Shown: positions 1 through 9,267 of the stretch, in pieces | Layout: the number at the start of each line of letters is the position of its first letter | Position numbering within the stretch: position 1 is the first letter of the stretch | NCBI GenBank assembly: GCA_014378065.1 | Contig: JACMOK010000167.1 | Span: 1 to 55,226, forward strand | Direction of reading: 5' to 3' | Length of the DNA: 55,226 nt | Origin: Flavobacterium sp. | GTDB taxonomy: Bacteria > Bacteroidota > Bacteroidia > Flavobacteriales > Flavobacteriaceae | Notes under the pieces: generated by a model | Seen by the model: the letters and a program-made list of their open reading frames with translations, nothing else | Database searches by the model: none | Told to the model about the DNA's origin: nothing | Made by a program: the position numbers and the translations under genes

Positions 1-271
1 AAAAAGGTCTCAGACCAAAAATGTCGCCCTCTAAACATTTATTCAATAAAGTTTCTTCGGCATCAGATATAACAAATAGGTTAATAACACCAGACGCCAC
101 AACATAAAAACTATCATGTAAAAGATCATTAATTTGAAACAGTGATTGTTGTTTCTCGACATGGATCACGCGAATGCTTGTGGCTACGATTTTTAACTCT
201 TCAAACGACAGGTTATTAAATGGCGGAAAATTTTTTAAAAAATCTGCTATACGCTCAGCAATTACATTCAT
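1..271 (-). CDS. Cyclic-nucleotide-binding N-terminus, probably DUF294 nucleotidyltransferase family (partial)
   Basis: Only the first 90 codons are present; the gene runs off the left edge. The start MNVIAERIADFL is followed by a cNMP-binding beta-roll (FYVVASGVINLFVI, then CLEGDIFGLRPF). That N-terminus matches what I know of the Bacteroidota proteins that join a cNMP-binding domain, CBS domains and a DUF294 nucleotidyltransferase-like domain. A Crp/Fnr regulator is the alternative, because the distinguishing C-terminal part is outside the window. The DUF294 proteins are thought to be nucleotide-sensing signalling proteins of unknown substrate. The start was chosen as the first ATG of the conserved N-terminus. 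Confidence 0.7.
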   Translation of the reverse strand, partial: MNVIAERIADFLKNFPPFNNLSFEELKIVATSIRVIHVEKQQSLFQINDLLHDSFYVVASGVINLFVISDAEETLLNKCLEGDIFGLRPF

Positions 272-817
272 AAGGTAACGTGTAAAATGATCTGTAAAAA
301 TAAGCTTTCTAACTTTAATTACAAAGGAGTAATATTTATAAATTCAAGAAGGTCAGAGGTTCGGCAGTTATTATCTATTTTACATAATATAAATTATAAT
401 TCAATTTGTCGGTTAAATTGTACCCTTGTATGTCTGCTAAAACCGATGTTATGACTCGACAGTGCTATAAACTGAATTTTTCTTGGCGATATTGATTGTT
501 TCATTTTTCAAAAAAGACAACTTTTCCTAATAAATTGTGAGTTATAAACAATTGAAAATGATATTGTTAAAAACTTTTCTACTTATATTTTGGATGATTT
601 CTTACAATATTTTCAGTTATTATAACTTAATTCCTACGTTTTACTGGTAATAATGTAGTTCATCGATTAAATCAGAAACTTTATGTCTTTCGTCGATGTT
701 ATTTACCTTTAATCTATTTAAATTTGCCTGTGTTACTTTTTAACCCAAATTAATTATAACACTCACACAAAATAATAATCAAACTAACATTAGTTTTAAT
801 TTTTAACCTACTTAACT
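272..817. other. Non-coding AT-rich intergenic region between divergent genes
   Basis: 546 bases separate the divergent genes at 271 and 818. I see no convincing protein gene, tRNA or long inverted repeat. The only recognisable signal is a TAnnTTTG-type hexamer near 719 that could serve the gene at 818. The size suggests two separate promoters and possible regulatory sites, but none can be assigned. Confidence 0.6.
719..726 (+). promoter_or_regulatory. Candidate -7 promoter element for the T9SS protein gene
   Basis: TAAATTTG matches the Bacteroidota -7 consensus TAnnTTTG exactly. It would give a leader of about 85 bases before the ATG at 818. No clear TTG lies at the expected -33 spacing, so this is a weak call. 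Confidence 0.35.
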
Positions 818-2446
818 ATGAAGAATTTATTCACCTTATTGGGACTGCTTCTTTGTGTTTATGGAAACGCCCAAACAACAAATATTAACTACACGGCCTC
901 TACTGCTGTGATATCAAATCCAGAGCGCGGTTTTTACAAACACACCTCTTCGAGCTCTGCCCTTGATCAAACTACGCTGACCAACTATAGATTAAATAAT
1001 AATATTACGTTAATTTACAGAGAGGTTCGTTTGGATGCATTTGTAAATGCTCCTATATCAGCGGGTTTCTTGACCAGCATGCAAAGTGATTTTAACAAAT
1101 TGCGCAATGCCGGTTTAAAATGCATCATTCGTTTTTCTTATTCTAACGACGAAAATGCGCCACAACGGGATGCTACTAAGGCTTTGATTTTATCCCATAT
1201 CTTGCAGTTGAAACCTTTATTAGAACTGAACGCGGATGTGATATCGGTTATGCAAGCAGGTTTCATAGGAGTTTGGGGCGAATGGTATTACACCAGCCAA
1301 TCCGATTTTGGTGGTTATGGTTATAACGAAACCGACCTCACGACAGCAAATTATAACAACAGAAGAGATATTTTGAACGCCATCTTGGCTGCGCTACCAG
1401 CAAACCGATCTGTTCAAATTAGATATCCTGCCATGAAACAATCTTTGTATACAACCACAGCCTTATCTGCCGCACAAGCATTCAATGAAACTAATGTAGC
1501 CCGAGTAGCACACCACAACGACTGTTTTCTAGCGAGTGCTACAGATTATGGAACTTATGAAAATATTTCTCAAGAATATCCTTATCTATCGCAAGAAACC
1601 AAATTTTTGGCGATGGGAGGCGAAACTTGTAAATTGAATTCACCTAGGTCTGACTGCAGTACCGCAATGGTTGAGATGAATCAATTTCACTGGTCGTTTC
1701 TGAACCTGGATTATTTTCCAGCCGTTATTGATGGATTTGAGACTGGCAATTGTTTTACCGACATCCAAAAGAAATTAGGCTATCGCTTTCAGCTAAACTC
1801 TGCTACCTTTCCTCAGGCTGCAGCTATCGGGTCTCCGTTAGCGCTAACTTTGAAAATTAAAAACACCGGATTTGCAGCGCCATTCAATGAAAGAAACGCT
1901 TACATCGTACTTAAAAATCTTACTACAAATCAGGTGTATCCAATTCTGATGAATACCGATCCTAGAACTTGGTTGGGGCCGAACGAAATCACTATTTCTG
2001 AAAACTTGACATTGCCAGCAAACTTAACAGCAGGAAACTATAAATTGTATTTGAGTCTACCCGATAGTTCGCCCACTTTAGCCGTAAAACCAGAATATGC
2101 CATTCGTATGGCCAATGATAATGTCTGGGAAAGTGTTACCGGCTACAATAACCTGAATCATACCATCAACATTACCAGTGGTCTGTTGGCTCTTGCGGAT
2201 AATTCTAAATTCAATATGACCATCTATCCAGTACCAGCCAATAACGAGTTGACTGTAGAATTAGAGCAGATTTCTGAGTACAAAATATCTTTTTACAATT
2301 CGATTGGTCAACTTGTAAAAGTGTCTAGTACAGCTGAAGCAAGCAAATTGGTTGTCAATACTCAAAATTTAAGTGAGGGTTTGTATTTCGTAGAATTTTT
2401 GAAAGGAACCATCAAAGACACCAGAAAAATTATTGTCAAACACTAA
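818..2446 (+). CDS. T9SS-secreted DUF4874/DUF4832 protein
   Basis: A 542-residue secreted protein. Residues 1-19 form a signal peptide ending in GNAQ. The N-terminal part carries the NPERGFYKHT motif of DUF4874, followed by a TIM-barrel-like stretch (VIRFSYSNDE-like and VWGEWYY segments) and a DUF4832-type region around residues 230-440. From about residue 465 there is a type A T9SS sorting domain (IYPVPANNELTVE, ending in KIIVKH). This predicts export by the Por system and surface anchoring or release. DUF4832/DUF4874 proteins are suspected carbohydrate-active proteins, but no reaction is established. The gene is monocistronic and converges with the Pel-like operon across a strong terminator. 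Confidence 0.85.
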   Translation: MKNLFTLLGLLLCVYGNAQTTNINYTASTAVISNPERGFYKHTSSSSALDQTTLTNYRLNNNITLIYREVRLDAFVNAPISAGFLTSMQSDFNKLRNAGLKCIIRFSYSNDENAPQRDATKALILSHILQLKPLLELNADVISVMQAGFIGVWGEWYYTSQSDFGGYGYNETDLTTANYNNRRDILNAILAALPANRSVQIRYPAMKQSLYTTTALSAAQAFNETNVARVAHHNDCFLASATDYGTYENISQEYPYLSQETKFLAMGGETCKLNSPRSDCSTAMVEMNQFHWSFLNLDYFPAVIDGFETGNCFTDIQKKLGYRFQLNSATFPQAAAIGSPLALTLKIKNTGFAAPFNERNAYIVLKNLTTNQVYPILMNTDPRTWLGPNEITISENLTLPANLTAGNYKLYLSLPDSSPTLAVKPEYAIRMANDNVWESVTGYNNLNHTINITSGLLALADNSKFNMTIYPVPANNELTVELEQISEYKISFYNSIGQLVKVSSTAEASKLVVNTQNLSEGLYFVEFLKGTIKDTRKIIVKH

Positions 2447-2475
2447 ATCTTTCCTACTGAGTGTAGTGTTTTATT

Positions 2476-2508
2476 AAAGGGATTGTACTCGAGGTACAAT
2501 CCCTTTTT
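2476..2508. terminator. Bidirectional intrinsic terminator
   Basis: A perfect 13-bp stem (2476-2488 with 2494-2506) closes a 5-base loop TCGAG. The outer ends are A-rich on the left and T-rich on the right, so transcripts from both sides end in a U-run. It separates the gene ending at 2446 from the convergent Pel-like operon ending at 2512. Confidence 0.9.
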
Positions 2509-2511
2509 GGT

Positions 2512-5500
2512 TTATTTCCGTCTGGTTTTAATTCTTTTCTTCAGATTATACTTGACGCCCAATTGCACGGAGTTGGAGTAAAATTTTGATTGCGAGAAAA
2601 TTTCGACGTTTGCGGTCAAAGCCGTAAAATCAAACAATTGATAAGAGATATTTCCGCTGTAACGCTGAAAATTATTACTGTAGTCGTCAAAGAAATAGGA
2701 ACCTTCGATCTTTGTTTCCAAATTGGTAAGTTTCAATTTCCAAGCCAATCCACCGCCTTCGTACATCCTACTTTTTATCATCCAATACGGATAACCGACA
2801 GCTAAATCTTTGGAACCCATTGAATATTGCGTTTCAAGAAAAGGGATGAATTTAGATTTCTTTTCCAATCCTTTATCAAGCATAAATCGTAAGGTCAGCG
2901 CACCACCGTAGGCATCATCAAACTCTGAAATAGTGTAACTATCTGCATCGATTGTTGTAAACACTTTTCTATCAAATCGATTTGGATTAATAACCGGTGT
3001 GTTTTTTATAGTATCTATGGTTAAGAGTCCATCGGTATAATAATCGGCTTCAAAAGAAATGCTCGTGTTGATAATTTTAAAGAGGTAGAAATCTTGGTAC
3101 AAATTTAATCGCACCTGATAAATACCCTGATTGAGTCCAGGAGCAGTTGCAACAGGAAATAAAATTAATTCACCCGACCTAAATCGCTTGGCTTTAGAAG
3201 ATGTCAATCCAATACCGAACTGATAATAGGCTTTAGCGGACTTGTCAAATTCTACTCGTGCTCGCGACCAGTATTGCGACTTTCCTTCCTTTTCGGCAGT
3301 TGTAAATTTGTATTGAATTCCCATCAAAGTATTATCGAAATTGTTATCGTAATTCTGAATTAATTTCTGTTTATAATATTGGTTGTAGGTTGCAGCAATG
3401 CTATGCAGATTGAATTTTTTATCATACACATTATAAGAGAATTCATTTTTTTGTAGCGCATTGTTTGCCTGATTGGTTTCAAGCGAACTCAGTAAATTAA
3501 TATAATTGCCTTTTTTTAATCGATCTTCCTTTACCAAAGATTTTAATACATTCGGATAAAATAATGCTGCATGATTTGCAATTAGATCTTGTTGTAAAGG
3601 CTCATTTTCAAAAATTACGTCCTTGTTTAAAATTTTACGTAAGGCTTCTTTATCGGCGCTTTCAGGTAATGAATTGGCTAAAATCCAGGAATCTTTAAAA
3701 CGAGTCATTTCATGATAAACAGAACTCATCAATGCCTTTGCTTTATAATCGTCGGGGTTTTCAGCGATGTATTTTAAAAACTCTTGGTCTAATAATTTGT
3801 ATTGTCTCATTTCTATAAGCCAGTTCATCTTCGTGACAAAATCGATGTCTTTGCTTAATGCTGACCAGTCATACGCTTTTTGATACTCATTGTTATCGGC
3901 AAACAACCAAACGATTTGTGTAGCAAATTCAGCCAACTCTTCCGACGGCTTTTTGTCGCTTAATTCCAGTCGGGCTTCCTCTGGTTTGTACTGCAGTAAG
4001 TGCTTGATGTAATTTTTGTAGCTTTTGGCAGAGGTATCCACCGACAACAGTGCTTTTAATGCCTTTTGTATTTTTTCCTGATTTTCATCGGTATAGAAGT
4101 TGGCTACATAGCTATTAAGCAAATCCTTGTCGTTTGGCGTTACCAGCAACTGGGCGCTCATCCATTTTTCTTTTACCAAATCATTGGGATAGCCGATAAT
4201 TCGGTCAAGTTCTTTTGAATACATAACATTCTCTCTGCTCGGGAATTTAGTCACGTGGTCTTCTAACATTTTCCAAACCTCTTCTGCCCTATCGGCCCAC
4301 GACATTTTTTTAGCGTATCTATTCCAAGTCACTGAATCTATAACCGCGGTATTGAGCATTTTTGTTCGCAATGCTGCCATTTCTGCTTTCAATATTTTGT
4401 CAGAATCATCAATCCACACGGCACCCGAAAGGAATCTTTTTGCAGCTTCTGCGTATTTTGCATAGTCTGCTCTTACCTGTTGGTTTACTTTTAATTGAAT
4501 TGCTTTTTCTTTTGGGGATTTATAATTCAAATCGATAACAGACAATTTTGGTTTGTTGGTGTAAGCGGAGTACAAATAGCCATCCATAAAGGGTGTTTTG
4601 GAAAATAGTACCGTTTGTGATTTGAGTCTTGCTTCAATTCTAGTTGCATTGGCTGTTGAGCCGAACATAAACCAATATTGCTTGGTGTCGTGTGGCGGAT
4701 TAATTTCATCCACTTTGTAAAATCCATTTTCTGATTTATGGGAATACCTCGAAGCACGCCAATCGATAACAATTTTTGCGGCATCATTTGCCTTCATAAA
4801 CCGCAACTGAGGGTAAGTATTGGTCATTTGCTTCAAAATATTTCGAAATTCAGGAAACATGGCTTTGGTTTTTCCTTTGGTGTGATACCAGCCTAAGTTT
4901 TCCCCATTACGCAGATCATCAATGTCTTTTTTTTCGGTGTTTTTATTTGGAATTTGAAATACATCATCTGGATGTACAAAATGAGTCCAAATTCCAGTAA
5001 TCAAGTACATCGAATGCAAATTGTATTTCCGGTCGTCACTTAGATAAAAACCACTCGAAATTCTAGGATAGTCGAAGAAATTTTTCTCGTATGGGTCATA
5101 ATCAAATTCTCTATCACCTCCGTCAGTTAACTGACCCAAATACAAACTGCACAAGTACTTTAAGGAAGGCATTGCTTTTTTTAGTTCGATGATGCCCTTT
5201 TTATCGATTTCATTGGATGGTGGAACATAAGTTGTAGGCAACGTTCCAAAGTTGCTGATTTCCCATTTTTTCTTAACGGTATTCAGTGAGGTAGCTATAA
5301 ATTGCTGATTTTTCCACAAATTGGTCATCAACGAGACGTGGTTGTAACCATGAAAAGCCAACTCACTGCCGTTTTTGGCGGCATCCCTTACGAGCCAATC
5401 AGTTAAAGGTTCCGTTTTATTGTTAATGGTTATTTTCTGAGCATTCCATTGGTCTAAGGTGAAAGGAGGTACAATTTTATTACGATAGTCAAAAGTAGTC

Positions 5501-6465
5501 ATGGCCGTGTACGGAATTTTGAATTCCTTTGCCAATTTTTTCATATCGGGCCACCAAACACTATTGACAAAATCTGACATATTTAAGGTCATTTCTGAGG
5601 CAATGGGTTCTACTTTTGCGGCATATTGTGGCGCAGGGAAGTCATCTAGAAAAATCGTAGCGGTATTGGCAATAGGATACGGAATGCCTTCCAATCCTTT
5701 TAAAACCGCGGCAAACAAAAAGCCACGATCACATTTTAGAAATTCATCTGAAGTGTTGTACAAAATGACACGCCCTTTGCCTATCGGATTTTCGACGATG
5801 GAGGGAAATTTTGCATTGTTGACTGCGGTGGCTAATATTTTAATTTTATTGGAAAAATTTTCCGCCGCGAAACCAAATAGTGAAACATTAGTAGAATAAG
5901 TTTTAACTTTTAAACTTGGTAACATCGGATAATTAAAATACCATCCTTTTGATTTAATATCGGTAGCATATTCCGCATCGGTTTTAAAACCCAATAAGAA
6001 GGCCATGCGTCTGTCTTCGCTCGCAAACGGAATAAAAAGCGTACCGCCGTTAGCAACAAAATCAATTAACTTTGCTACCGACGCGTCGTTTAGCTTTTTA
6101 GTTTCATAAACACAAAGCACGCGTGTCGTTGGAGCTATGGCCAGTGAATTATTCCATGTTTTTAATGAGATGGTATTGAATGGCAATTTGGTGTAGTCGC
6201 AGGCTTTCCTAATTTCATTACTGTAAATCTTACTGTACTTAGCGCTTTCATCCACAATGTATTGTACCAAAGGCTGACTGCTCATGCCGGGTTCTGCGTA
6301 ACGTTTAAAAATAGTCGATTCATCGGCAGCTGTTTTGTTGTCGAACAAATCAATATTTTGCAACTCAGACCAGTCATCCAGTCCCTCGCATCCTGAAACG
6401 AAAAGTGCCAGCAGTAATGCGATAGCGTAAATTTTGTTTGTGTTGCGTTTGCGTATTAATTTCAT
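2512..6465 (-). CDS. Giant lipoprotein: PelA-like deacetylase fused to TPR and outer-membrane barrel (PelB-like)
   Basis: 1317 residues. A lipobox VSGC places the lipidated cysteine at 26. Residues about 55-260 look like a DUF2194/Rossmann segment (NGGTLFIPFASE). Residues about 265-600 are a polysaccharide-deacetylase fold with the Asp pair in IFLDDFP (274-275), the metal site HGYNH (372-376) and YVPPSNE. Residues about 680-950 are helical and TPR-like. From about 1000 to the end alternate short amphipathic strands, ending NLKKRIKTRRK, as in an outer-membrane beta-barrel. In Pseudomonas the deacetylase sits in PelA, and the TPR scaffold and barrel export pore sit in PelB; here they appear joined. 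It is the last gene of the Pel-like operon, 3 bases after its neighbour. The deacetylase call is firm; the barrel is inferred. Confidence 0.75.
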   Translation of the reverse strand: MKLIRKRNTNKIYAIALLLALFVSGCEGLDDWSELQNIDLFDNKTAADESTIFKRYAEPGMSSQPLVQYIVDESAKYSKIYSNEIRKACDYTKLPFNTISLKTWNNSLAIAPTTRVLCVYETKKLNDASVAKLIDFVANGGTLFIPFASEDRRMAFLLGFKTDAEYATDIKSKGWYFNYPMLPSLKVKTYSTNVSLFGFAAENFSNKIKILATAVNNAKFPSIVENPIGKGRVILYNTSDEFLKCDRGFLFAAVLKGLEGIPYPIANTATIFLDDFPAPQYAAKVEPIASEMTLNMSDFVNSVWWPDMKKLAKEFKIPYTAMTTFDYRNKIVPPFTLDQWNAQKITINNKTEPLTDWLVRDAAKNGSELAFHGYNHVSLMTNLWKNQQFIATSLNTVKKKWEISNFGTLPTTYVPPSNEIDKKGIIELKKAMPSLKYLCSLYLGQLTDGGDREFDYDPYEKNFFDYPRISSGFYLSDDRKYNLHSMYLITGIWTHFVHPDDVFQIPNKNTEKKDIDDLRNGENLGWYHTKGKTKAMFPEFRNILKQMTNTYPQLRFMKANDAAKIVIDWRASRYSHKSENGFYKVDEINPPHDTKQYWFMFGSTANATRIEARLKSQTVLFSKTPFMDGYLYSAYTNKPKLSVIDLNYKSPKEKAIQLKVNQQVRADYAKYAEAAKRFLSGAVWIDDSDKILKAEMAALRTKMLNTAVIDSVTWNRYAKKMSWADRAEEVWKMLEDHVTKFPSRENVMYSKELDRIIGYPNDLVKEKWMSAQLLVTPNDKDLLNSYVANFYTDENQEKIQKALKALLSVDTSAKSYKNYIKHLLQYKPEEARLELSDKKPSEELAEFATQIVWLFADNNEYQKAYDWSALSKDIDFVTKMNWLIEMRQYKLLDQEFLKYIAENPDDYKAKALMSSVYHEMTRFKDSWILANSLPESADKEALRKILNKDVIFENEPLQQDLIANHAALFYPNVLKSLVKEDRLKKGNYINLLSSLETNQANNALQKNEFSYNVYDKKFNLHSIAATYNQYYKQKLIQNYDNNFDNTLMGIQYKFTTAEKEGKSQYWSRARVEFDKSAKAYYQFGIGLTSSKAKRFRSGELILFPVATAPGLNQGIYQVRLNLYQDFYLFKIINTSISFEADYYTDGLLTIDTIKNTPVINPNRFDRKVFTTIDADSYTISEFDDAYGGALTLRFMLDKGLEKKSKFIPFLETQYSMGSKDLAVGYPYWMIKSRMYEGGGLAWKLKLTNLETKIEGSYFFDDYSNNFQRYSGNISYQLFDFTALTANVEIFSQSKFYSNSVQLGVKYNLKKRIKTRRK

Positions 6466-6468
6466 ATC

Positions 6469-8451
6469 TTAAAATATTAAGTCAGAAATTTTACTTTCTT
6501 TGGGATCATTGATAACTTCATATACATTCAAAATTTTACTTTCATAAAAAAGCGCAATTTTGCGACCTTTTTTTCTCAACGATGCTAGTTCTGTTATCAA
6601 TGGTGCTTTGAGTTGTTTGTTGAGCGAAAATATATTGTTTTCATCTTTGCCTTTATCATTTAAAACAAAAATCAAGACACTTTTAGACAATGAATATTGA
6701 GGATTTTTAATTAAAAATTTAGGATCTTTTTTATTTTTATTGTTAATGGAGTCAATAATTTGATACCGGTCAATGAAAAAGTCATAATTCATGAAGAAAT
6801 GCTTGTTGGTGCTAATAATTTGCGTTGCGGGATCATTGACCACGCAGTAGGTATACGGAAAAAACGTCTGATCAATTTTATCATAAGCGTCTAAAATTTG
6901 CCGTGGTGTTTTATCGGCTTCGGTCAGCGCGTTAATGTTATTTCTTTGAAAATACACCGAGGCGTAAACAATCGCAAGCATAAGAACTGTAATAGATATT
7001 GGCGAAAATCTTTCATATTTTTTGAATGCAAAATTCAATATCCGAATTACAATTGCCGCATTTAATCCTAAAATTACAGGAAGAAAAACAGATAATGAAC
7101 TTTTTAAAAAATCGATATCAAGCCACTCGCTATCGATGTAAGTCAAACCGATTAAAAAATTAAAATAGATAAAAAAAATAACCGCCGCTCTCCAATTCTC
7201 TTTTTTAAAAATTACCAAAAGCAGTATTAAAAATAGTCCCATGAAAGTACTGTATTGGGCATATTTTATAATTTGATTGTACGGAAAAATAAGTTGTGGA
7301 ACATAAGTGTAGGAACTCACCGAAAGTAAATTGGTTTGAAAGAATTCTAAAAAAATGCCTCTTTCATAATAACAAAAAATGCGGTACACCGCAAATAAAA
7401 GAACCGTAGATACCGCAAATGATAGTAAAACAACCAAATTGGATTTTTTATATTTCAATTTTGTCAAAGTGAAACCTATGACAAGAAATGGGGGAATTAA
7501 AATACAGAACGTAAAAAAATCAATCAACCCTATCGCACAAAAACCCATTATAAAACTAAAAAAATAGCTCAGCTTACCTGCTTTCAATAAGTCGGGCTTC
7601 AAGTAGTAAACAAAGAGCGGTAATGCAAATGTGAGTGCGAAAAAGATGGGATTGGCTTTCAGTAAAAAATAAACATTTAACGGTGTTAAAACATAGACCA
7701 AGGAAAACGATAAAGAGGCGATTAGTGGCGCTAAATATTTTGAGGGAGTCAACTTATGAATCGTCCAAAACAATACGAGTGCCAACAGTGTTGATTCTAA
7801 AATTGCAATGACCTGAAGGGCAACTTCCGGACTTACATCTGTAATTTTGGCATAAAAACTAATCAGTGCGAATTCTCCTTCTACACCTAGGCCATTGGCA
7901 AACCAATGTTGTGAATCAAAAGTAATTACTTTGCTCAAATCATAGATCCAATCATCAGAAAGTGAGTAATTGTCGTAAATGATAAAATAATAGCGGCTTA
8001 AAAAAGTGATGGAAGCAATTATAATGGTGAGAACGAATAATATGGTGTCTCGATTATTTTTGTTGGGTTTTTTATGATTATCCAATGAAATCCAAAACCA
8101 AAATGATTTTTTATTTTCAATGTTTCTCAAAAACGCCAGTAAGCTTGCTTTAATATGAATGTTGAAAAATTGTCTCGGCTTTCTTAAATTTTCAGTTCCG
8201 ATGGTATCTATGCCAATTATCAAAGCCATTATAAAAAAGCAATTGAATAAATTATAAGCGTTTAGTTGTACCATCGTAAAGATGATCAACAGTAAAATAC
8301 TGCCATAACGAAGCCAATTTTTGATTATGAAATCTAAGAAATTGACTTGACGGGACACGTTGATAAATTTTCTATTTAAGTAAAATAAAAAAAGTACAAT
8401 AAAGCTAAGCCTTATAAAACCTAATAATATTGAACTTGTTAAAAACATCAT
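6469..8451 (-). CDS. Polytopic membrane protein, GT-C glycosyltransferase-like
   Basis: 660 residues with a dozen or so hydrophobic segments and a soluble C-terminal domain of about 150 residues. After an early pair of helices, a loop contains NYSLSDDWIYDL. This placement and acidic pair resemble the first extracytoplasmic loop of GT-C lipid-linked-sugar transferases. It lies inside the Pel-like operon, 6 bases after the hydrolase gene and 3 bases before the giant lipoprotein, so it probably acts on the same polymer or its precursor. No Pseudomonas Pel protein that I recognise has this form. It could instead be a scaffold doing the job of PelD/PelE, although it lacks a recognisable GAF/GGDEF part. 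Function unknown. Confidence 0.6.
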   Translation of the reverse strand: MMFLTSSILLGFIRLSFIVLFLFYLNRKFINVSRQVNFLDFIIKNWLRYGSILLLIIFTMVQLNAYNLFNCFFIMALIIGIDTIGTENLRKPRQFFNIHIKASLLAFLRNIENKKSFWFWISLDNHKKPNKNNRDTILFVLTIIIASITFLSRYYFIIYDNYSLSDDWIYDLSKVITFDSQHWFANGLGVEGEFALISFYAKITDVSPEVALQVIAILESTLLALVLFWTIHKLTPSKYLAPLIASLSFSLVYVLTPLNVYFLLKANPIFFALTFALPLFVYYLKPDLLKAGKLSYFFSFIMGFCAIGLIDFFTFCILIPPFLVIGFTLTKLKYKKSNLVVLLSFAVSTVLLFAVYRIFCYYERGIFLEFFQTNLLSVSSYTYVPQLIFPYNQIIKYAQYSTFMGLFLILLLVIFKKENWRAAVIFFIYFNFLIGLTYIDSEWLDIDFLKSSLSVFLPVILGLNAAIVIRILNFAFKKYERFSPISITVLMLAIVYASVYFQRNNINALTEADKTPRQILDAYDKIDQTFFPYTYCVVNDPATQIISTNKHFFMNYDFFIDRYQIIDSINNKNKKDPKFLIKNPQYSLSKSVLIFVLNDKGKDENNIFSLNKQLKAPLITELASLRKKGRKIALFYESKILNVYEVINDPKESKISDLIF

Positions 8452-8457
8452 TTGTGT

Positions 8458-9267
8458 TTACTTTTTAAATTTTGGTAGACTCTGCAAATCAATATTACCA
8501 ATAAAGTAATCAAATTCGGAAGGTGTGATTCGTTCTAATACCTGATTTGATAATTTGACTGAGTCAGCATATTCTATAAGTATTACAGGAATTTTATAGG
8601 TTTTATTCATCAAATGCAATCGAACCATCTGACTGTCAAACTCACTTTTCGTTCTAAGTTTATAACGCTTACTCTTAAAGCTGTAATCAGTTGCTATCGA
8701 TTCAATTGCTATTGCGTCTAAGTAGGAAGCTGTTTCTGGCACCAGATCGATCCCGGCATTTTGGATAAACTCTTTTTTAGGATATTTTTCCTTAATTTTT
8801 TTAAGCAAACCGACTAACTCTGCCTTTTGTTCTTTTTGTTGACCGTGAATTGTAAAATTATCAACATTGTCTAGAAACAAACCATCATATCCTTTACTAA
8901 AAGTTTCATCGACGATCGCCATAATTATTTCGATGGTCTTAGGCGATTTTAAGTCCAAATAATAACTATTCCAGATTTTATTTCTCCCTAAAGTATGCGT
9001 TTTCAACTCGGTATAATGGGATGCATTGGCATTGACTTCGCCTAAACTGATGTAAGAAAAAACCTTTTCATTCTGTGATTTGATAACCCTGATATTGCTT
9101 GGAAGATAATGTTTCGACTCTAATATCACGTAATTATACCCTTTGATACTTTCCGGTTTTAGCTTGCCATAGCAAATCAGGACGGTACTTTTTTTCATAT
9201 CGTGGTTGCAAAAATTGGTCACTAAAAAGGTAGGGAAAAAGTAAAATAAAAATTTAATAAGCCGCAT
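8458..9267 (-). CDS. PelA-type glycoside hydrolase domain protein (GH114/GH166-like)
   Basis: 269 residues: an N-terminal hydrophobic segment, then a TIM-barrel of the endo-alpha-1,4-polygalactosaminidase type. Visible motifs are YISLGEVNA (72-80), GYDGLFLDNVD (126-136), IQNAG (168-172), a glutamate in AIAIES (E189) and ILIEYADS (229-236). In PelA this domain cuts GalNAc-containing Pel polymer in the periplasm, and the conserved acidic residues at the strand ends are the likely catalytic ones. Here it is a stand-alone protein rather than the N-terminal half of PelA. Its start overlaps the end of pelG by 14 bases, which indicates translational coupling. The N-terminal FCNHD is not a canonical lipobox, so it may be a membrane-anchored or signal-peptide protein. 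Confidence 0.75.
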   Translation of the reverse strand: MRLIKFLFYFFPTFLVTNFCNHDMKKSTVLICYGKLKPESIKGYNYVILESKHYLPSNIRVIKSQNEKVFSYISLGEVNANASHYTELKTHTLGRNKIWNSYYLDLKSPKTIEIIMAIVDETFSKGYDGLFLDNVDNFTIHGQQKEQKAELVGLLKKIKEKYPKKEFIQNAGIDLVPETASYLDAIAIESIATDYSFKSKRYKLRTKSEFDSQMVRLHLMNKTYKIPVILIEYADSVKLSNQVLERITPSEFDYFIGNIDLQSLPKFKK

